From NCBI RefSeq assembly GCF_022201045.2, contig NC_068559.1, forward strand, positions 28,961,501-29,025,500: 64,000 nucleotides of DNA, in the 5' to 3' direction. Numbering within the stretch: the stretch's first letter is position 1; the number at the start of each line of letters is the position of its first letter. A model generated the notes under the pieces. That model was not told the origin of the DNA. It made no database searches and was given only the letters and a program-made list of their open reading frames with translations. This document shows, in pieces, positions 1 through 12,900 of this stretch. Both the position numbers and the translations under genes were made by a program. The stretch is from Citrus sinensis. Its lineage: Eukaryota; Streptophyta; Magnoliopsida; Sapindales; Rutaceae.

Positions 1-2232
1 AGCAGTTCTGCTCTCTGACGAACACGCTCAACATCTTTTTCTTGTTCAACATTAAGGGCCTTGAGTTGATTCAAAGTGTCCCCATTTCTTTTAACAGTCT
101 AAAACAAATCAAAGAAAAGTCCTTAAGCAAAAGTATAAAGCTGCACAAAATCATCCAATTGTTTCAGAACAGTAAATTAAGAACATTACACATTCAATTG
201 TCTTCAGTTTACTGCTTTTTTCAACAAGAGCACAGTGTTGGACTGGAAGTTGAGGATCACCAACAGCCTTTTCAGTTTCTTCCAGAAGTTTCACTGGAGA
301 TAACTTTGCAAACTCACAGACCCTGTCTTGTGGTAAGAACTAAATACCCAAGCCCACAACGAGTACACACACAACCCATCGCAAAATAAAATAAAATAAA
401 TGAATAAATATAACATACATAAACAAGATGAAGTGCACAAATAACAAGCATGCCGTGTCCCAATTGTAAGTCTTAAAACTTACTTGAGTCAAATTGTTGA
501 CCTGGATGTTGAATCTCTTAGTGATTTCCAATACTTCTCCTTTAGGCACTACTTTCCCTTAAACCAGTAAATAATAAATAAATCAAACTGGCAATTGCTG
601 AAATGCTCCATTAGTTGGTTAAATAACTAGAAAAAGTTCTAAATTTCCCAGTACCATGGACAAGAAATAGGCTTATGAGAGATTGGAAAAAGCTTACACC
701 ACTCTTGCATTGAGCATATAATTTTGACAAGAATGTAGATACAAGAGATCGTGCCAGATGAATGCAAAGTGTTTTTCCAATAATAATAATAAAAGCACGT
801 TAGACAATCATGGAAATAGGTAGAAAGATTCCCAGATCATACATAATAAATGAAGAAATAAACACATAAAAGAAAAACCATTTGAGTCATCAGCTGCTGC
901 AATATATTAATGACAATATCCAATAGCACAGAAAGATTTGACTTTGCATGCAAGATCCTTCATTTTTATGAAAAACGTAAGGTCAATTCACAAATGCAAT
1001 TCACTTTATAAGCCAAAACAGTTTGTCCTTTTGCAGCTAGAAACATCTTATCATTTTGAGGGTAGACAATTGTAACTATTGATGTGACCCACAAATCCCA
1101 TCTAATTTAACCTTGATGAATATAACAGCCAGTGAGTAATCATTAGGGATAATGCATTTGGCAAAATGCAATGCCATGTCAGAACATAGAAATCTAACCA
1201 TTGAAAAACCACTCTGACTTATTTCGTGTATCGATTTTACGCATGATAGTAAGATGCTCCTCCTTAGTGTCTCCTCTCAAGGAGATTTTAATGTACCCAG
1301 ACTCCTCTCCGCGCTTCACATATGCTCCAATACTTGTGGCCCTGCCAAGAAGCTTCAAAATAGGTCCCAACTTTATGTAATCCATGAAGACATAAATTAT
1401 CGCAATCAAACAAATTGCAGGACATCAACCCACCTGTGTATCACCACCAAGAGCAAGGGCAATGGCACATACAAGAGAGCTCTTACCAGAACCATTTGGT
1501 CCAATTACTAGGTTTAGGCGTGATCCTGGCTTACAAATCAAGTGATCAAAGGTCATAAAGTTATGGAGCTCAATCTCAATAATATTTCCCGGCATGTAAT
1601 CATCCTCTCCTCTGAAAGAAGTCATTTAAACACCAATAACCCTCAGCATTGCTTAACAAACGTGAAGCGAAATTATAAGAAACAGAAAATTGAACCATAT
1701 GTAACACTTCAGTTTAGCTTCCAATACTCTTTAGCAAAACGAGCTCAATAGCGGTACTAAGCTCATTACGTTTATCTCCAATTTCAACCAAATTTGTTAC
1801 TTTCTTCCATGTTTTCTTCACACAGCCGTGAAAAACATGACGCCTATTTTATTATTTAAAGAAAAAAAATTGAACCCAAAACCCTAACGCTAGCTCCTAA
1901 TAAAAGTAAAAACAAGAATAACTGAATAAGTGATATAAGAAAGCCAAACAGAAAAGATGAGACGCTTATCTCTTCCAAATTCGTTTTCTTCTCCCTCATT
2001 ATCTCACACAGAGCACACGCAAACACGGAAACATGAAAAACAAAACAAAAAAATGAAACCCTATTTTACCAGACACTAATGAAATTATAAACACTAAAGC
2101 AAGCAAACAAGCAGCAAAAGATGAAATTTTGACCGTAATCAAGCAATTACAAAATGAACGAAAGAGCGATTGCGAGTGGAAGATGTGTACGGACCTGGAT
2201 AGTTTTAGTCGTTTTACCCGAGGCAGGTCCAT
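1..2232 (-). CDS. SMC5: SMC5, structural maintenance of chromosomes protein 5 (5' part, runs off left edge)
   Basis: ATPase subunit of the nuclear SMC5-SMC6 complex, which acts in DNA repair and sister-chromatid cohesion. Six exons can be read on the minus strand: 2195-2232, 1434-1611, 1199-1352, 484-557, 190-339 and 98 to beyond base 1. All junctions are GT-AG and phases close. The translation has the N-terminal head with Walker A GPNGSGKSS, then LLGRATSIGAYVKRGE and the conserved blocks IQVNNLTQ, LPQDRVCEF and LLEETEKAVGDPQLP, and it ends inside the start of the coiled coil. The ATG at 2232 was chosen because MDLPRVKRLKLS joins RGEDDYMPG across the first intron, as in the plant family. The rest of the coiled coil, hinge and Walker B head lie outside the window. 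No frameshift or stop is visible in these exons. Confidence 0.93.
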
Positions 2233-3935
2233 CGAGTTCGAAGAGAACAACTAATGATTTATTTTATTTTAAACAATTAAGAACAAAAAATGTTTTGTAA
2301 ACTGATTATTGAAGCTCGATTGCGGATAAAAAATTTGCGAGTTTGCAATGGGCTGAGATCGTGATAAATGAGAATCGAAGCTAGGTTTCCCCGGGGAGTT
2401 TGTGAGCGTGTGCGCCCGAAGTCGGGGAAAAGGGCGCGAAAATAGATTTAGAAAGTGGGAAATTAAGAGGGCATTTATTAGTTTCTGCCATGTTTAGAAA
2501 AGCTATGATTATTACATACTAAAAAATTTAATAAATATGTGATGTGATTGAACGGAAAATAATAATATAACTTAGCAGTCACCACGAGTCAATATCCTTC
2601 GTACCCGTTTTTTTTTTTTTTTTGAAGCCACTTCTAGAGAGAAGTGCATGTGGATGTAATATCCTTCGTATTACAATGACATAGTTTTTTTTTTTTTTAA
2701 TACAATTTGAATTGAAATTTTTTTTTGTGTGTGTATTTTTTTTTATTTTAAGGAAGATATTTTCATTTTGTTAAAGTGTCGATACTATTAATAAATATAA
2801 AATATAAATTTTAATATATTAACACAAAAAATATTTATTTTTATTGTATTAAAATTTATATTTTTTTTATATTTTAATGACATTCTCACTTTAATAACAT
2901 GAGAATATCTTTGACAATAATTATAATGATTTCTTCCTCTTCAAATTTAATAAATCACTAAGGGGCCCTTCTAAAATTACTTTTAGAATATTCAAAAGTG
3001 ATTTTAAAAAGATAAAAATTAATTTTGATATTTAATAATTTTTTAAAAAAAATCATTTTGAATAAAATCTCCCGATCCTACATGCTACAACAAATGTTAA
3101 AAAGCAAGCAAAGTATACTTTTCAAAATCTAATTTTGATAATAAATTTTTATACGTATTACAATTCCATAGATATCCTCATATGTATTATAAAAATATAA
3201 AATTATCCTTATTAATTAGAAAATAAAATCATTATCATTAACTTTTAAGGAGATTATTATTATTATTACCTATTATATTAAGAAACAAAATTAATTTAAT
3301 AATATTAAATATTTATTGTATACACACAATAAAAATATATTTTATATACGTATCTATAAATATGTAAAAAAGTTTTATTCAATATTATGTTTAAATCATT
3401 TACATTTTTATAGTAGTTTAATATTAAGATTTACCAAATACATATTAATGCTTTTAAAATTATGACAGTTTTAAAAATAATTTTTACCAAATATTTAATT
3501 GATTCTTATAACAATTGATTATTTTTATAGTATAGTTAATAACAATTATTTTAAAAATTATAATATTACTAAATTGGCCCTATATCGAGGCATATGTAAT
3601 ATATACATAATCATATATTTATATGTGATTCAAAGTAATAAAAAAAATCATACATATTACTATAGAAATTATCTAATCAAAGATCTCTAATTATTTAAGT
3701 TAGAGACAAATTAAAAAATAAATGAACACGGACTATAATATATTGTATGTTATTTTATAGAGTATTATAATTTAAATTTTTAATTTTTAATTTATCTCTA
3801 AATTTAATAAAGTCAGGAATGCTCACTGAAAAGCCACTTTATAATATTACTATATGATATTTCAACTAAAACATTTCCTTCGGAATTAAGTATTTATGTA
3901 TCTTATTTTCAGTTTTTGATGACCTATCCAGCAAC
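2233..3935. other. AT-rich intergenic spacer
   Basis: Sequence upstream of SMC5. It contains homopolymer T runs (about 2610 and 2685) and long AT-rich stretches with no credible coding frame. The first 200 bases should hold the SMC5 promoter and 5' leader, but I see no distinct TATA motif. Nothing else recognisable. Confidence 0.6.
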
Positions 3936-3952
3936 AAAAATACAAAATATCT

Positions 3953-4239
3953 AAGCCACTCGGCCTTCTCCAACTTGGAGAGCAGCAGTTCGAACCCCCA
4001 CAATACATGTGGGGTATTTTCTTTCTCAAATAAAATTGAGTGAAGGCAGTCTGCTTTCTTGCCCCAGTGCGAGGAGTAGACATCCCTCGAATATTTAAGA
4101 GGGTTAAAATTTGGGCAGCGCTCCATTAGTATTGATATATATTGATCCCGATTATAGTCTGATTTGTACATATCAATTATATTCTCATATAATATGAGTT
4201 GTAATCTGAGCAATAATATCATGTAATAAAAAAAAAAAA
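3953..4239 (+). mobile_element. tRNA-derived SINE, copy 1
   Basis: A 287-bp element ending in poly(A) and flanked by a perfect target-site duplication (TACAAAATATCT at 3941-3952 and 4240-4251; the match extends left into A residues). It shares its body with the copy at 41060-41359, including GTTCGAACCCC (box B-like) and CGAATATTTAAGAGGG. The box A region is replaced by a short inverted segment (see findings), so this copy probably lacks an intact pol III promoter. A minus-strand open frame crossing it recurs in the second copy and reflects the repeat, not a gene. Confidence 0.88.
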
Positions 4240-4387
4240 TACAAAATATCTTCTCCATCTTCAAGAAAAATATCTCCAATGCATTTTGACCACAGCTTCA
4301 TTAAGCCTTTGCCATCCTCTTATCCGCTCCAGCAAATTAAAATGCACACAGAGGCAGAGGCAGAGCAATCTTCTTTAATCTTAATGC

Positions 4388-6314
4388 ATGGCCGTAACTA
4401 GCATATGGTCTTCATCTCCAACTCACTCAACACTCCCTTCTCTCAAAACCCTTCACCCTCTCCCCCCTCCATCACTCTCCTCTTCTCCATCTTCTTGCTC
4501 TAACAAATACAATATAAATATTAACTTAGTCACCAATGAAGCACTTGCACTACACCCTGTCATTGAATCAGCAACTGATGCCGCGGCATTGGCAAGCGCG
4601 GCAGTGCGTACTGCCAAAGATGCTGTGTCATTTGCTAATGGGGCTGAAGAGGTTTGCTTTGATGATGGAGAATGTGAGAGTGTGTTGAAAATGATGAGGA
4701 GGAGAAGCAGGAGAAAGAAAAGGACGAAAGAGAGTGATTTTTTGGATAAAGAAAATGGGGAACTTGATTATAATTTGGTGAAGTGTAAGACGTCTAATTT
4801 GTATTTGACCCCTAGTGAGGAGGCTGAAATTTGTTACTCTCTCAAGGTATCTTTCATCTTTCTCACAATTGATGTAGTTTAATTTTCAACTTCACATTCA
4901 TCTATAATTCATTGGGTTATAGTTTAGTTGCCAAATTTGGTTATAAATCTTTTTTTTTTTTAATTTTTATTGTTAGGAAGCTTGAACTTTTATTCAATGG
5001 GTTTAATCAACAGGGAAAGAGATAATGTGAATATTGAATGAATGTTATTTTTAAATGAGGATTGAATTGATGCTTCATTTTGATGGAAATTCTGCTGAAT
5101 TTGATGTCTAATTTCAAAGTCTTTGCAATCGGACAGGAGGGAGCAAAGCTGGAAGAAGCTAGAAAAACAGTTGCACAAGCTGAAGAACATGAATCAATCT
5201 CAAAGCAGTTGGCTAAGGCCACAGGGATGAAACAAAGCAAAGTGGATAAGATTCTGTGTAAAGAAAGAGAATCGCAAGAGAGGATCATTCGAAGCTATCG
5301 CAGCCTTGTTGTCTCTATAGCCACTGGTTATCAAGGCAAAGGATTAAGCCTCAAAGATCTCATTCAGGTTACAACGCATTTTTCACTTTAGTGTTCTTTC
5401 CAATACTTAGCTAAAATAATTTATCTTTTGGCATTGGCAGGAAGGGAGCATAGGGCTTCTTCGAGGGGCAAAAAGATTCAATCCAGAGAGAGGATATAAG
5501 TTGTCAACTTATGTTTACTGGTGGATTAAACAAGCTATTATTAGAACCATAGCAAACAAATCTAGAACTATTAGATTACCGGTGAGACCCTGTGCCTTCA
5601 TAAAACATTTTGTTCTTAATTTGTTCGCATTGAGAAGATTTAATTAATTATCTAGTAGCCTTGTTAGAGTAATGGGAGGTAAGCTGGTAATTAGTGAATG
5701 CATGGTTAGCTTGTTGTGTGTAGGGGAGCATGTCTGGGATGGTGGCCAAAATTGCTGAAGCTAACAATGTCTTGAGCAGAAGGTTAAGGCGAATGCCTAC
5801 TGACAGTGAGATTGCTGAAATGCTGAACATCCATGTTTCAAATGTGAGGCTTGCTATTGAGAGAACCAGACACCCAATTTCACTGGATGGAGCTATAACT
5901 GATACAGGTTGCATGACACTGCAGGTGCCTCTCTTGAATCTTATATCTGAGTAATGAAATGTAAATGCTCTGTTAGTTCATGATATATAACTTTGTCACT
6001 TGGTCATCATTGAGTAACTTATCAACCCATCGCAGGATATCATACCAGGTCCAGATGAAACAATGCCAGAAAAGATGGTGCAGAAGCAGCTAATGAAGCA
6101 AGAGTTGAAGGAGCTTCTCCAGACACTAAGTGAAAGAGAAGCAGATATATTAAGATTACACTTCGGCCTAGATGGACAGACCCCAGTGTCCTGCAAGGAG
6201 ATAGGAAGACTTTTAACTCTTTCAAGGGAAAGAGTTAGACAGATTAGAGGCATTGCATTAACAAAATTACAACAGACAAATATTCGAAACAATCTGAAAG
6301 TGTACATGGTATAG
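4388..6314 (+). CDS. SIGD: Plastid RNA polymerase sigma-70-type factor, SIG4/SIGD-like
   Basis: Nucleus-encoded sigma factor that directs the bacterial-type plastid polymerase to promoters. Five exons (4388-4846, 5137-5367, 5441-5581, 5724-5924, 6036-6314), all GT-AG and phase 0, give 436 aa. The Ser/Pro-rich N-terminus looks like a chloroplast transit peptide, and a basic [12 protein letters not shown] stretch follows. Region 2 lies at about residues 205-275 ([20 protein letters not shown], then [15 protein letters not shown]). Region 3 is encoded by exon 4. The region 4 helix-turn-helix in exon 5 includes [13 protein letters not shown]. Region 2 wording, length (AtSIG4 is about 419 aa) and the KVYMV-type end favour SIG4 over SIG1, 3, 5 or 6. 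Family knowledge: SIG4 is linked to ndhF transcription in Arabidopsis. The paralogue assignment is less certain than the family. Confidence 0.88.
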
Positions 6315-6369
6315 ATCCTCTTTCATTCATGAACACATTGAAGTTAGGAATAACAGATTGTACAGCTAG

Positions 6370-6722
6370 TTTGTACCAAGAGATGAGAATGTTTCCCTTT
6401 GAAAATTATATACATAGTATTCTCTTGGTTACTATTTACCAACACTGGGGCTAAATGGGGCCTCAAGGCTGTCAATGAAAATTATATACCTTAGCTACTA
6501 GCCATGCATGAGTTTCAACACCATTGATAGCTTAGCTTTGGTCATCAGATATTTTCCCATTCCAGCTTCTATAGATTCATTTCTTTTTGTCGCAAATATA
6601 GACCAGCAAGAAAGGAAGACCACACAAACATGGAGGATTACTCACGCAGATAGAGAGAGAGATCATTTGGGGCCCGCGCACTTTCGTCATTGAACTTAAT
6701 ATATATATATATATATAGATAT
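6370..6722. repeat. 353-bp tandem duplication, unit 1
   Basis: Starts 56 bp after the sigma-factor stop codon with TTTGTACCAAGAGATGAG and ends in a (TA)n run. Unit 2 follows directly with no spacer. By eye the units are identical apart from microsatellite length. This unit probably overlaps the 3' UTR of the sigma-factor gene. The 61-codon frame at 6508-6693 is repeated identically in unit 2 and looks incidental. Confidence 0.93.
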
Positions 6723-7077
6723 TTTGTACCAAGAGATGAGAATGTTTCCCTTTGAAAATTATATACATAGTATTCTCTTGGTTACTATTTACCAACACTG
6801 GGGCTAAATGGGGCCTCAAGGCTGTCAATGAAAATTATATACCTTAGCTACTAGCCATGCATGAGTTTCAACACCATTGATAGCTTAGCTTTGGTCATCA
6901 GATATTTTCCCATTCCAGCTTCTATAGATTCATTTCTTTTTGTCGCAAATATAGACCAGCAAGAAAGGAAGACCACACAAACATGGAGGATTACTCACGC
7001 AGATAGAGAGAGAGATCATTTGGGGCCCGCGCACTTTCGTCATTGAACTTAATATATATATATATATATATAGATAG
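6723..7077. repeat. 353-bp tandem duplication, unit 2
   Basis: Second unit, offset exactly 353 bp from the first, ending in a slightly longer (TA)n tract (about 7052-7071). It abuts the tRNA-Gly gene at 7093. Near-perfect identity between units implies a recent duplication or recent conversion. Confidence 0.93.
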
Positions 7078-7092
7078 CCATATTAACAATCA

Positions 7093-7164
7093 GCGTTTGT
7101 AGTCCAACGGTTAGGATAATTGCCTTCCAAGCAATAGACCCGGGTTCGACTCCCGGCAAACGCA
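7093..7164 (+). tRNA. tRNA-Gly (anticodon UCC)
   Basis: A 72-nt cloverleaf. Acceptor arm GCGTTTG pairs with CAAACGC before discriminator A. The D-arm contains the A-box region TAGTCCAACGGTTAGG. The anticodon stem ATTGC/GCAAT encloses loop CTTCCAA, so the anticodon is TCC. The T-arm and B box read CCGGGTTCGACTCCCGG. No intron and no encoded CCA, as expected for a nuclear gene. TTTT at 7166-7169 directly after the gene can terminate pol III. Confidence 0.96.
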
Positions 7165-7270
7165 ATTTTGTATTTCAGAATATTCTATTTCTGGCTCTAT
7201 TTTTGTTTGTTTGTTCGTTCGCAATTTCACATGCTATAACTTTATTACATTATGCAAATAGTTGACATCT

Positions 7271-9472
7271 CTATTCTGCTTCTGGCTTGTGTAGTTGATG
7301 AAGGATGTACAAAGAAGCAGAAGACAAGAATATACATACGGAATAACTTAGCAGATCCATGCCAGTGGCTATGGTCACCATCTTGCTCCTTTCAAACATC
7401 TTCACTAAAAGAATCATGACAATGACATGCCCCACTTTCGTCTTCAGTTCATCAAGTGAGCTGATTTTCATCCATTTTGGCCTCTCCTGTGAATCAATAA
7501 GAATCGTTAATTCGGTAAGTTTGAGCAGTGTAATTGGGACAGCTGGAAAATAGTGATATGTGTCAGAATGAACAGTTTGTCAAGAAGCATATGTTTCAAG
7601 GCCAAATAAATGATTTGTGAGTTGTGATCAGTACATTATGGAGAACTGTATCGGCATTGACAGGTAAGCATTTAAGATACAGAAACTGATATATAACTTT
7701 TCACAAGATGCTAAAAGTTGATTTTTAATTGATTTTTAATCGAAGGGAATAAAAAATACCTTCAAAGAGAACATTCCGAACAAGGAAGATCCTTTGAGCG
7801 CTCGATCAACATTAGGAGCCACATTGGGAGGGACATTACTGATAAATAATCCATATAAACCCATCCCAAATATCAGCATGACAGTCCCAGCAAGATAAAC
7901 ATCTGCATGGAGAATAAAATTTTTCAATCAGTTAATAAAAACATTCATTTGGAGATACTACACTTGTAAAGTAGTACAACTTTTTTCAAATTGTTGTCAC
8001 TAATGAATTTTGATATGATTAACACGTGAGAAGTACCCTCACAGATATTTTGACAAGATAAAAAGGGGTTTTCAAATGGACTCGAGATTCTCACCAATAG
8101 CTTCAACCAATCGAAGAACCATCTTGCCCGTGTGAACCCCTTTGACACAGCTTGTCCAGTAAACTTTGTATGCATCGACAATATAAATACAACCCTGCAT
8201 TGATCAGTAGTGGTCAGCCTATGTGTCTATGACCGACAGAATGATATAAAATTCTTGCTCTATTTGCAGTTATATCAGGTCATCTTAACTAAGCAACTAT
8301 ATTTCATTGCAAAACTCTAATAAATTATTTTCAGTTCTTCAAATGATAAGCATTATAGCTTTTTTTTCTCCCCTTTGGTTGAACATGAGAAGCTCAATAT
8401 TGAAGACAAGAACTCACATTTAGAAAGCACAGCAATGAACCAGCCAATGAACCTCCAACAGCCAGAAGAGCCAAGAAGCGGAAGTCAAAAATTAGCTGCA
8501 CAATGATGGAAAAGCAAAAATATTATTTTATGACAGTAGATTAAAGTTGAAAGAAGTATCTTATAGATATAACCGAAGCACGCAATTAGTCGACTTGACT
8601 CAAAAAACATGATCACGTCCACCTCCTGCCTAATGTGAATGGCTTAAAAAAAAAAAAAAATCTCAAGCATGCTCAAGAATAAGACATGGATAGATTGTCT
8701 GCCCAATGACCTCCTAATCTCTATGACCGAATACTCATGCAAAACATAGCTCTAATGCATATATTTTTTCATGAATCAAAGGAAATTATTCACCACTCTG
8801 CAATCTGTCAAATATCAGATGCAAAAGTTATTAACGCCCTGAAGAGGTATGATATGCCAAATTTTCTAGATTGATCATCCCAGTACTTCTTAATTTCAAA
8901 CAACCTATCCAAAATTACCAAAATTTCCCCGAATTTTCTCAATCCCACCGGTAAACTCTATCTGGGTCAATTACGAAACATACATAATATATAAATATAT
9001 TCGAAATTCTTACATGTTGAGAAGCGATCAACTACTTAAAGCTCATAATTCACTAATAAAAAATGAAACACAGGAAAAAAAAAGGGAAAAAAACAAGGAA
9101 AACCCACCTATATCACATAAACAAAGCAGTAAATCAAGCAAAGCAAACTAAAAAAATATGGTTTACCCTTTCAATGTTCGACTCAATGGACCTGAAGAAC
9201 CCAAGAGGTGAGTCGCCAGCTGGGTTCGCCCGCGCATATTTGAAGCTTGGATCGTGCTGTCGAGAGGACTCGGCAAAGGGTTTCGATGGCGGAGTTCTAG
9301 AGCTTACAGCGGTTTCATTATTCGAAGACGCTGTAGCTGGAGTTGATGGTGATGATTCAGACGGGCTAAGTGAAGCAAATAGACGCGAATGACTTCGGCC
9401 GTTGATTAAACGGCGACCGATTGGTACCGATGCAGAGACGGGAGTTGACAATATTGAAGCGAAGAGAGCCAT
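7271..9472 (-). CDS. UPF0114 family membrane protein, probably plastid-targeted
   Basis: Five exons on the minus strand (9167-9472, 8418-8495, 8095-8194, 7760-7902, 7271-7486) with GT-AG borders and closed phases encode 280 aa. The first about 75 residues are Ser/Thr/Arg-rich (MALFASILSTPVSASVPIGR), like a chloroplast transit peptide. The remainder has about four hydrophobic segments: FRFLALLAVGGSLAGSLLCF, VYLAGTVMLIFGMGLYGLF, VGHVIVMILLV and MDLLSYSVCIFLSSASLYIL. This pattern with GLYGLFIS and LGS-type spacing fits the UPF0114 (YqhA-like) family, whose biochemical role is unknown to me. The start at 9472 is the only Met giving a transit peptide. No defect is visible. Confidence 0.85.
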
Positions 9473-9926
9473 GGAAGAGAAAGAGATATTATTGATATAT
9501 TATTTTATTAATTCCCCATTGAGTTGAGATGTGGTAGTTGTTTATTGGCGGTAGCGGTTAATAACGGTAATCTGCCAAGGGAGTTGAGTTCACGCTCGCG
9601 CGAGTAAGGTGGCTCGCGTGGAGAACAACTCTTCCGACATCAAAAATTGAATTATGAATTCTGTGTGTTTAAAAAGAAAATGACAAATTGTGTTACCGAT
9701 GGTCATTGGATTAAATAATCAAAATAAACATTAATTTTCAATTAAAAATGTGATTTTCTGATGAGATGCGTAAATTGTTTGTACAATAAATTCAGAATCA
9801 TTTCACAAATTCAAAGATTTACACACAAATGGAGTAATTAAGAATTGATTCTTATGGTATAAACTTCAAAGAAAATTAAACGACTTATAAAAAACGATCC
9901 ATGCGAATAGATGGATTGCCTGGACA
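9473..9926. other. Intergenic spacer between UPF0114 and RLP genes
   Basis: Contains the 5' flank of the UPF0114 gene and the 3' flank of the receptor-like protein gene. A GC-rich palindrome CTCGCGCGAG lies near 9595-9604 in otherwise AT-rich DNA. No coding frame. Confidence 0.5.
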
Positions 9927-12900
9927 TTATGACAATCTATCAACAATTTTGTCCACAAATTTAAAGTAAGCATCACTACAAGGTTTTTTGATTGAAAAAA
10001 TGAACATGGGAACAATAATTCCAGCTGCAAATCCCAAGCCAAGACTGAAGTAAAACCATTTGTTTATGAATTCATCTTCATTATCATCTTCAACGACATT
10101 CCCTCCTTTATCTGATTCATCATCTTGACACTTCACAGGAAGTGGATCTCCACAGAGACCAGGATTCCCAGCAAAAGATGATGCATCAAAAGTAGTCATG
10201 TGACCCTCGAAAGGGATCTTGCCCGAGAGCTGATTCCTCGATAAGTTTATATAACCCAGAAATGATAGTGAAGACAGGCTTGAAGGAATTCCACCTGAGA
10301 GATTATTGCTTGAGAGGTCAAGAGATGCCAGTTGATGCAAACCTGAAATATTTTCAGGAATTTGGCCACCGATGTGGTTTCTTGATAAGTTCAGGACCAC
10401 CAAGCCTACAAGTTTTGTTAACTGTGTGGGAAAGTCTCCATGTAAATTGTTTCCGGAGAGGTCTATGCTGGTGACAAGTGAAAGAGTCTTGGTGTATCTT
10501 TGCTGCTGCCCTTTTGTGTTGATAACCAAGTTTTCTTCATAGTAAATCCCTCTGTATCTTCCAAAGAGAAGGTATTTGACTATATTTTGAACGTGAGCCA
10601 TGGCCTTAAGATCACCCAAGCTTCCAGGAATGCTGCCTGTCAAATTGTTTTCTGCCAGGTCTAGCACTTGCAGTGAACTTAAATTTGAAAGCTTGGAGGG
10701 AATTTCTCCAGAAAATGCATTTGACCTTAAGCTAAGAATCCTGAGGCCTACAAAGCCATCTCCAAGCAATGATGGAATGTTACCCGAAAAGCTGTTGTTT
10801 CCAAGATCTAAGGTTTCCATACTTGTTAAGTTCTGAAAAGATGATGGGAGGTTTCCTGTGAGTTTGTTGTTGTTTAGGTGCAAAGATTGAAGCTGAGTTA
10901 ATTGACCCAGTGATGCTGGTATCACCCCTGACAAACTGCTATAACTGAGGTCCAGAACTTTCAGGAAAGTACAATTCCCTATGCTAGAAGGAATGCTTCC
11001 AGAAATACTGTTCCTGGAAAGATCAATGACTTGATGCAATTGCATTTCTCCAATAGAGCCTGGAATTTCTCCTGTCAACCGGTTACCTGACACAGAGAGA
11101 AAGATCAAGTTTGGCATGGATCCACTTATGTTTTGTGGGATTGGACCTGAGAAGTGATTGTTGGAAAGGTCTAGTAACTCAATCTCGACAATAGGAAGAG
11201 GAATGGGTCCTTCAAGAAGGTTGGATCTGAAATCAACATCTGCAAATGGAGCTATATTTAAACGATTGGGTAGCTGACCTTGTAGTTGATTCAAAGAAAC
11301 ATTTAGCAATGACAAATTGCTAGAAATATCCCAAAACCAGTTGGGTATGGGACCTGAGATGCTAGCATTTGAAAAATCAAGAAAAGAGACCTCCTGTTGA
11401 GTTTTAATCCAAGAAGGAAACGAGGGACCTAATTGGCACGAACGCAAATTAAGACTTTGGACCTGGAATGGAGGGATCCAACTGGAACTGATATTCAAAA
11501 TGAAGGAATTTGAAGACAATCCCAAGATTTTCAGTTTACTTAACCTTGAAAAATGGATTTCTGAGATTATACCAGTTAAAGAATTTGAAGAAACATCCAA
11601 GACAGACAACTCAGGAAGACTTCCCAGAGTTTCGGGGAGAGTTCCGTTTAGTTGATTCCCTGGAAGATTCGAGTTAGTAAGGTTCTTCAGATTTCCCAGA
11701 GAAGCAGGGATGGGACCTTGAAGTAAATTATAACTCAGAGTGAGTTCAACAAGATTTTCAAGTCGACTCAACCACTCAGGCAATTTTCCCTTCAAATGGT
11801 TGTTGCCTAATCTCATGGATATCAAACTAGGCAGAGGACTATTAGAAGAAACACAGAGGTCGGTCCCTTGTAGGATTTCAGGCAAGCTACCAGTCAAGTT
11901 ATTGCCAGACAAATCAAATTCTTTTAAGTAGCAGAGTCTAGCAATGGAGCTTGGAATGCCACCCTCAACTTTCTTATCAAACAGATCAAAATTTGTGAGA
12001 GAGGTCATGTTCGCTACGGAAGAAGGGAGTTTGCCGTGTAATTTGTTTGAAGCGAAGTTGAGGATTTGTATCTTTTTCCAGCTTCCACGGAACAATTGAG
12101 AGCAACTTCCCGAAAGATTATTGTTCCCAGCAAGACTCAAGTACTGCAGATTAGGTAGCTCACCGAAGCCTATTGGAATTCTTCCATATAGATCACAATC
12201 ACTCAAGTCAACGTAAACAAGTGTACTAATATTGACAAGCCAGTTGGGGAACAAAGAATTGAAGTGATTGAGACTGAGGTCTAGAACGGCAGGGGAAGTC
12301 AAATTAACAGGAGTAATAGATGTGATGGACCCGGTAAGGCCACAAACCGAAAGATGCAACTCGGTTAAATTAGGAAGGTTTTTCAGAATCCCAAGCCATT
12401 CAGATCCTACCAATGAAAGGTCAACGCGATTCATTGCAAGATGCTTTAGAGAAACAAGACCAGTTAACCAGTCTAGACTGTCAGCACTTAAAGCAAAAAG
12501 TTCAGCAGAAACATCAAAATATTGCAGTCTATGTAAATTTCCCAAACTTGAAGGAACAACACCTGTAAAACCAGCTTCTGACAGTTTTAGATACTGCAAA
12601 TTTTCCAATGATCCCAAGAATTCAGGAATTGGTATATCATTAAATGTGTTGAAACTCAAGTCTAAATATTCCAAAAAGACTTGAGTTTTATCAATGAAGG
12701 TCTAAGCTCCCCACTTAAGTTCCAGAATCCATACCTGCCGGAAGAATCAGAGTTAACTACATGATACGGGTTGCCAAGGTTGATGGCAACAATAGCTCCG
12801 GTATCACCATCACAGCCAATTCCATGCCATTGACAGCAGTTGCTTCCTTTCCATGACGCTAGCCGGCTTTCAGGATCTTCAAGGCCGTTTTTGAAGTCAA

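Noticed and set aside
3866..4279. Minus-strand frame with MERCPNFNPLKYSRDVYSSH, repeated at 41055-41243
   Set aside because: The similarity follows exactly the SINE copies and their target-site borders. It is antisense SINE sequence, not a conserved protein.
6508..7046. Two identical 61-aa frames (6508-6693 and 6861-7046)
   Set aside because: They are identical because of the 353-bp DNA duplication. No start context, domain or independent conservation supports a protein.
12655..12700. A small intron restoring the RLP reading frame
   Set aside because: No GT donor with an AG acceptor of plausible size surrounds the frameshift, and this RLP class is normally intronless in the LRR region.
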